This document shows positions 4,538 through 6,553 of a DNA stretch of 6,553 nt, in pieces. This DNA is from Synechococcaceae cyanobacterium (GTDB lineage Bacteria > Cyanobacteriota > Cyanobacteriia > PCC-6307 > Cyanobiaceae): contig CANHGA010000117.1 in assembly GCA_947460085.1 (NCBI GenBank), positions 1 through 6,553 of the forward strand. Direction: 5' to 3'. The notes beneath the pieces are model-generated. The model had not been told where the DNA came from. It saw only the letters and a list, made by a program, of their open reading frames with translations, and ran no database searches. A program made the position numbers and the translations under genes. The first letter of the stretch is position 1. Every line of letters begins with the position of its first letter.

Positions 4538-5692
4538 TTGACTCCACCCGTTTCCCTGCAGTCCCCCGCCACCGCGCTACGCCCAACGCCAGACCCCACC
4601 TATCCCAGCAAAGCTGAGCTGCTGGCCTGCCTGCCATTTGAGCTCACCCAGATCAACCCGGTGAAGGCTTGGGGAAGTCTGGCCATGTCCGTCGGCATGT
4701 CTGTGTTGGCCTATGGACTGGGAACCCTGATCCCTGTGCAACTGAGCGCTGCACCCCTCTGGCTGCTCTACGCCGTGGTTACAGGAACGGTGGCTGGAGG
4801 TTGCTGGGTGATTGCCCACGAGTGCGGGCACCGCGCCTTCCATCCCAACCCCCGGGTGGAAGCCGTTGTGGGATTTGTGTTGCACAGCTTGTTGCTTGTT
4901 CCCTATTTCAGCTGGCAGCGCAGCCATGCGGTGCACCACGCCAACTGCAACCACCTCGAGGCGGGTGAAACCCATGTGCCGCCCCGTTCCGATTCCAGCT
5001 CAGGACGGTTTGTGGCCGGCGTCAGACGGAAGCTCGGCAAGAACCTCTACGGCGTGCTCTCGCTGTTTACCCACCTGGTGCTGGGTTGGCCCCTCTATTT
5101 AATGTTTGGTGTGGCCGGGGGCGAAGATTACGGCCTCACGTCCCATTTCTCTACAGCTGCACCCTTCCGTAAGGGGCGGCGCCGCCTATTTCTCGACTCC
5201 TGCCGTCACCTGATGGTGGTCTCCAACCTGGGCCTGCTGGCGATGGTGGCTGCCCTTGTACTGGCTTCCATCCAGTTCTCCCCGGCCAGGGTGCTGTTGG
5301 TGTACGGCCTCCCCTATCTGGTGATCAATGCCTGGTTGGTTGGTTACACCTGGTTGCAACACACTGACACCACCATTCCCCATTTCTCCACCAGCGACTG
5401 GAATTGGGCAAAAGGTGCTTTGCAGACGGTCGACCGTCCCTATGGCCCCCTTCTGAACCTCCTGCACCACGGCATCGGTTCAACCCATGTGTGTCATCAC
5501 GTCAACCCGAAAATTCCCCACTACAACGCCTGGCATGCCAGCGCCTTGCTTAAACAGAGTTTTCCCGAGTTGGTTCGCTACGACTCAACCCCTATCCATA
5601 AAGCCCTCTGGCGCATTGCCACGCGCTGCAGTGTCGTGAGCCAAAGGGGGGCGATCGGTGGCTACTTTTATCAGTCGAGAGTATCTGGTTAA
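4538..5692 (+). CDS. Acyl-lipid fatty acid desaturase, FAD2/DesA-like (probable delta-12/omega-6)
   Basis: This 384-residue integral membrane di-iron enzyme would insert a cis double bond into membrane lipid acyl chains, using O2 and ferredoxin electrons. All three histidine boxes are present: HECGH (94-98), HAVHH within SHAVHHANCNH (130-134), and HVCHH (317-321), the last followed by IPHYNAWHA as in FAD2-type enzymes. Hydrophobic segments lie near 47-67, 73-92, 108-124, 172-192, 226-246 and 250-274. The length is close to the roughly 383 residues of plant FAD2. The N-terminal region (24-45, ELLACLPFELTQINPVKAW) aligns in style with the FAD2 N-terminus, so the start must lie upstream of it. 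The only start between an in-frame TGA at 4520-4522 and that region is TTG 4538; the first ATG would remove 49 residues. Delta-12 specificity is inferred from motif type. The gene appears intact and monocistronic. Confidence 0.92.
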   Translation: MTPPVSLQSPATALRPTPDPTYPSKAELLACLPFELTQINPVKAWGSLAMSVGMSVLAYGLGTLIPVQLSAAPLWLLYAVVTGTVAGGCWVIAHECGHRAFHPNPRVEAVVGFVLHSLLLVPYFSWQRSHAVHHANCNHLEAGETHVPPRSDSSSGRFVAGVRRKLGKNLYGVLSLFTHLVLGWPLYLMFGVAGGEDYGLTSHFSTAAPFRKGRRRLFLDSCRHLMVVSNLGLLAMVAALVLASIQFSPARVLLVYGLPYLVINAWLVGYTWLQHTDTTIPHFSTSDWNWAKGALQTVDRPYGPLLNLLHHGIGSTHVCHHVNPKIPHYNAWHASALLKQSFPELVRYDSTPIHKALWRIATRCSVVSQRGAIGGYFYQSRVSG

Positions 5693-5842
5693 GACAGTTC
5701 TGGCCAATGAGGATTTGAGTCCTGTGGGGTTATGCGGTTCAGCCTGCCCGCAGCCTGGGCGAGATCGTCACTGGAGCTCCATCCCCCTTTGCTTCACGTT
5801 TCTTAATCCAGCCTGCCAGGATCTCATCAATACTTTTTTCCC

Positions 5843-6499
5843 ATGTCCACCACCCTGCTTTTGGAGCTCATCGGTGGCTTCGCTGGGGGCTGCTTTGCCC
5901 TTTGGCTGGCTACCCAGAGCCTGGCGTCACCATTTGGTTTCCTGCGTGAACACTTGGAGCCGCTTAAGCCGGCAGCCTTGGCTTACGTGCAGAGGCCGGG
6001 CCTGCTTGGCTCGGTTGGCCTGCTGCTCCTGCGCTTAAGCATCGGCGTAATGATGATTCACCACGGCCAGGAGAAACTCGCCGATCCCCAGCAGTTCGCC
6101 AACACCTATGTGGCGTCCCTACATTTGCCCTTCCCCCTCTTCTTTGCCTATGCGGCCGGCTTCTCTGAGCTGATCGGCAGCTGGTTGGTGATCCTGGGAT
6201 TCCTCACCCCGGTAGGCGCCCTAGCGCTTACCGCCACGATGACCACGGCGGCTTACCAGCACATCCTTACGGCCGGGCTGAACATCTACGTTTTGGAGCT
6301 GGTGGTGCTTTATCTGGGAGGCAGCCTGGCGCTGTTGCTCAATGGTCCGGGTCGTTTCTCCTTTGATGCGGCAATGGGCCCTGAGCTGATCTCCGGCATC
6401 GGCGCAAGCAACCCATCCCCTGAATCAGCCATGGCCTCCAACTCAGGCACCCTGATCCCAGCGCCCATCCCCGTGGAGGCCTTCAACGGCGCCCGCTGA
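5843..6499 (+). CDS. DoxX family inner-membrane protein
   Basis: This 218-residue protein has family marks in order: LLLRLSIGVMMIHHGQEKL (61-79), the typical first DoxX helix ending in an HG..KL motif; GFSELIGSWLVILGFLTPVG (106-125) with the conserved Glu; and NGPGRFSFD (167-175), the usual C-terminal loop. Hydrophobic helices lie near 4-25, 58-74, 96-120, 123-140 and 146-166. The extra N-terminal helix (4-25) precedes the core four-helix domain. The last 40 residues are low-complexity (Ser, Ala, Pro, Ile) and look disordered. DoxX proteins are linked to quinone or thiol redox and oxidative stress in some bacteria; no reaction can be assigned here. ATG 5843 gives the natural N-terminus; ribosome-binding signals are weak. 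The 150-base gap to the desaturase suggests a separate promoter, none of which I could place firmly. Confidence 0.9.
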   Translation: MSTTLLLELIGGFAGGCFALWLATQSLASPFGFLREHLEPLKPAALAYVQRPGLLGSVGLLLLRLSIGVMMIHHGQEKLADPQQFANTYVASLHLPFPLFFAYAAGFSELIGSWLVILGFLTPVGALALTATMTTAAYQHILTAGLNIYVLELVVLYLGGSLALLLNGPGRFSFDAAMGPELISGIGASNPSPESAMASNSGTLIPAPIPVEAFNGAR

Positions 6500-6553
6500 G
6501 CAGCATTGAGCCGATGACGGCCAAGGGCTGGTGGCTTGCTCCAACAGCTTCAC
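6483..6553 (-). CDS. Possible C-terminal fragment of a minus-strand gene running off the window
   Basis: On the minus strand a frame is open from the window edge to TGA at 6485-6483, ending in SHQPLAVIGSMLLSGRR. It would overlap the 3' end of the DoxX gene by 17 bases in convergent orientation. The peptide reads like a protein C-terminus, but 22 codons are too few to be sure. A competing plus-strand reading starts at ATG 6514 (MTAKGWWLAPTAS). Flanking sequence is needed to choose between them. Confidence 0.2.
   Translation of the reverse strand, partial: EAVGASHQPLAVIGSMLLSGRR

Noticed and set aside
4051..4599. A 182-residue minus-strand ORF overlapping the desaturase 5' end and the interrupted gene
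   Set aside because: It overlaps the desaturase start on the opposite strand. The adjacent minus-strand frame has more protein-like content where the two overlap, and no domain is visible.
5658..6038. A 126-residue plus-strand ORF spanning the desaturase end and the DoxX start
   Set aside because: It is out of frame with both strongly supported genes and is Cys/Trp/Arg-rich in the manner of a shadow.
6514..6553. Possible plus-strand gene start (ATG 6514) at the window edge
   Set aside because: Only 13 residues are visible and a minus-strand reading competes. There is no ribosome-binding site strong enough to decide.
1..6553. CRISPR array, insertion sequence, rRNA or HIP1 repeats
   Set aside because: No regularly spaced repeats, transposase motifs, rRNA-like sequence or GCGATCGC octamers were found on reading both strands.

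Overview
The window looks like a chromosomal segment of a picocyanobacterium of the Synechococcus/Cyanobium type. The strongest pointer is an outer-membrane porin with an N-terminal SLH domain, a short coiled coil and an OprB-like barrel, which is the architecture of cyanobacterial SomA/SomB-type porins. A FAD2/DesA-like acyl-lipid desaturase, a DoxX-family membrane protein and a dense set of very small genes fit the same setting. The large genes are GC-rich; a sampled 60-base line of the desaturase is about 68% GC. No HIP1 octamer (GCGATCGC) was found.

Layout. Bases 127-1776 (minus) carry the porin. Bases 1777-2175 hold no convincing protein gene, but contain two adjacent imperfect hairpins (1891-1965), a cluster of GATC-N-CC repeats, and a hairpin just before the next gene. 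Bases 2176-2352 (plus) encode a 58-residue DUF2256 protein with a four-cysteine zinc-finger-like pattern. It converges on a minus-strand unit: a 58-residue one-helix membrane protein (2529-2705), two tiny ORFs chained to it by overlapping stop/start codons, and a good intrinsic terminator at 2351-2377.

Bases 2834-3809 (plus) are a run of four small genes: two different ribbon-helix-helix (RHH) proteins, a 67-residue protein of unknown function and a small single-pass membrane protein. The second RHH gene is clearly more AT-rich than the larger genes (about 45% GC over a 120-base sample), which suggests acquisition. Bases 3830-4378 (minus) hold a protein-like reading frame broken by one in-frame TGA. 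I read it as a recently broken gene, and list the GTG-initiated 3' part separately because it could still be translated.

Bases 4538-5692 (plus) encode the desaturase, apparently from a TTG start. A near-perfect AT-rich hairpin sits 22 bases upstream. Bases 5843-6499 (plus) encode the DoxX-family protein. The last 54 bases are ambiguous.

Functionally the window is a mosaic. The porin governs outer-membrane permeability, the desaturase controls membrane fluidity, and DoxX is an inner-membrane protein possibly tied to redox or stress. Between them lies an accessory-looking stretch (about 2.4-4.4 kb) of small, mostly unrecognised genes. No operon links the large genes. The least explained items are the TGA-interrupted gene, the tandem hairpins, the desaturase leader hairpin and the chained nano-ORFs.
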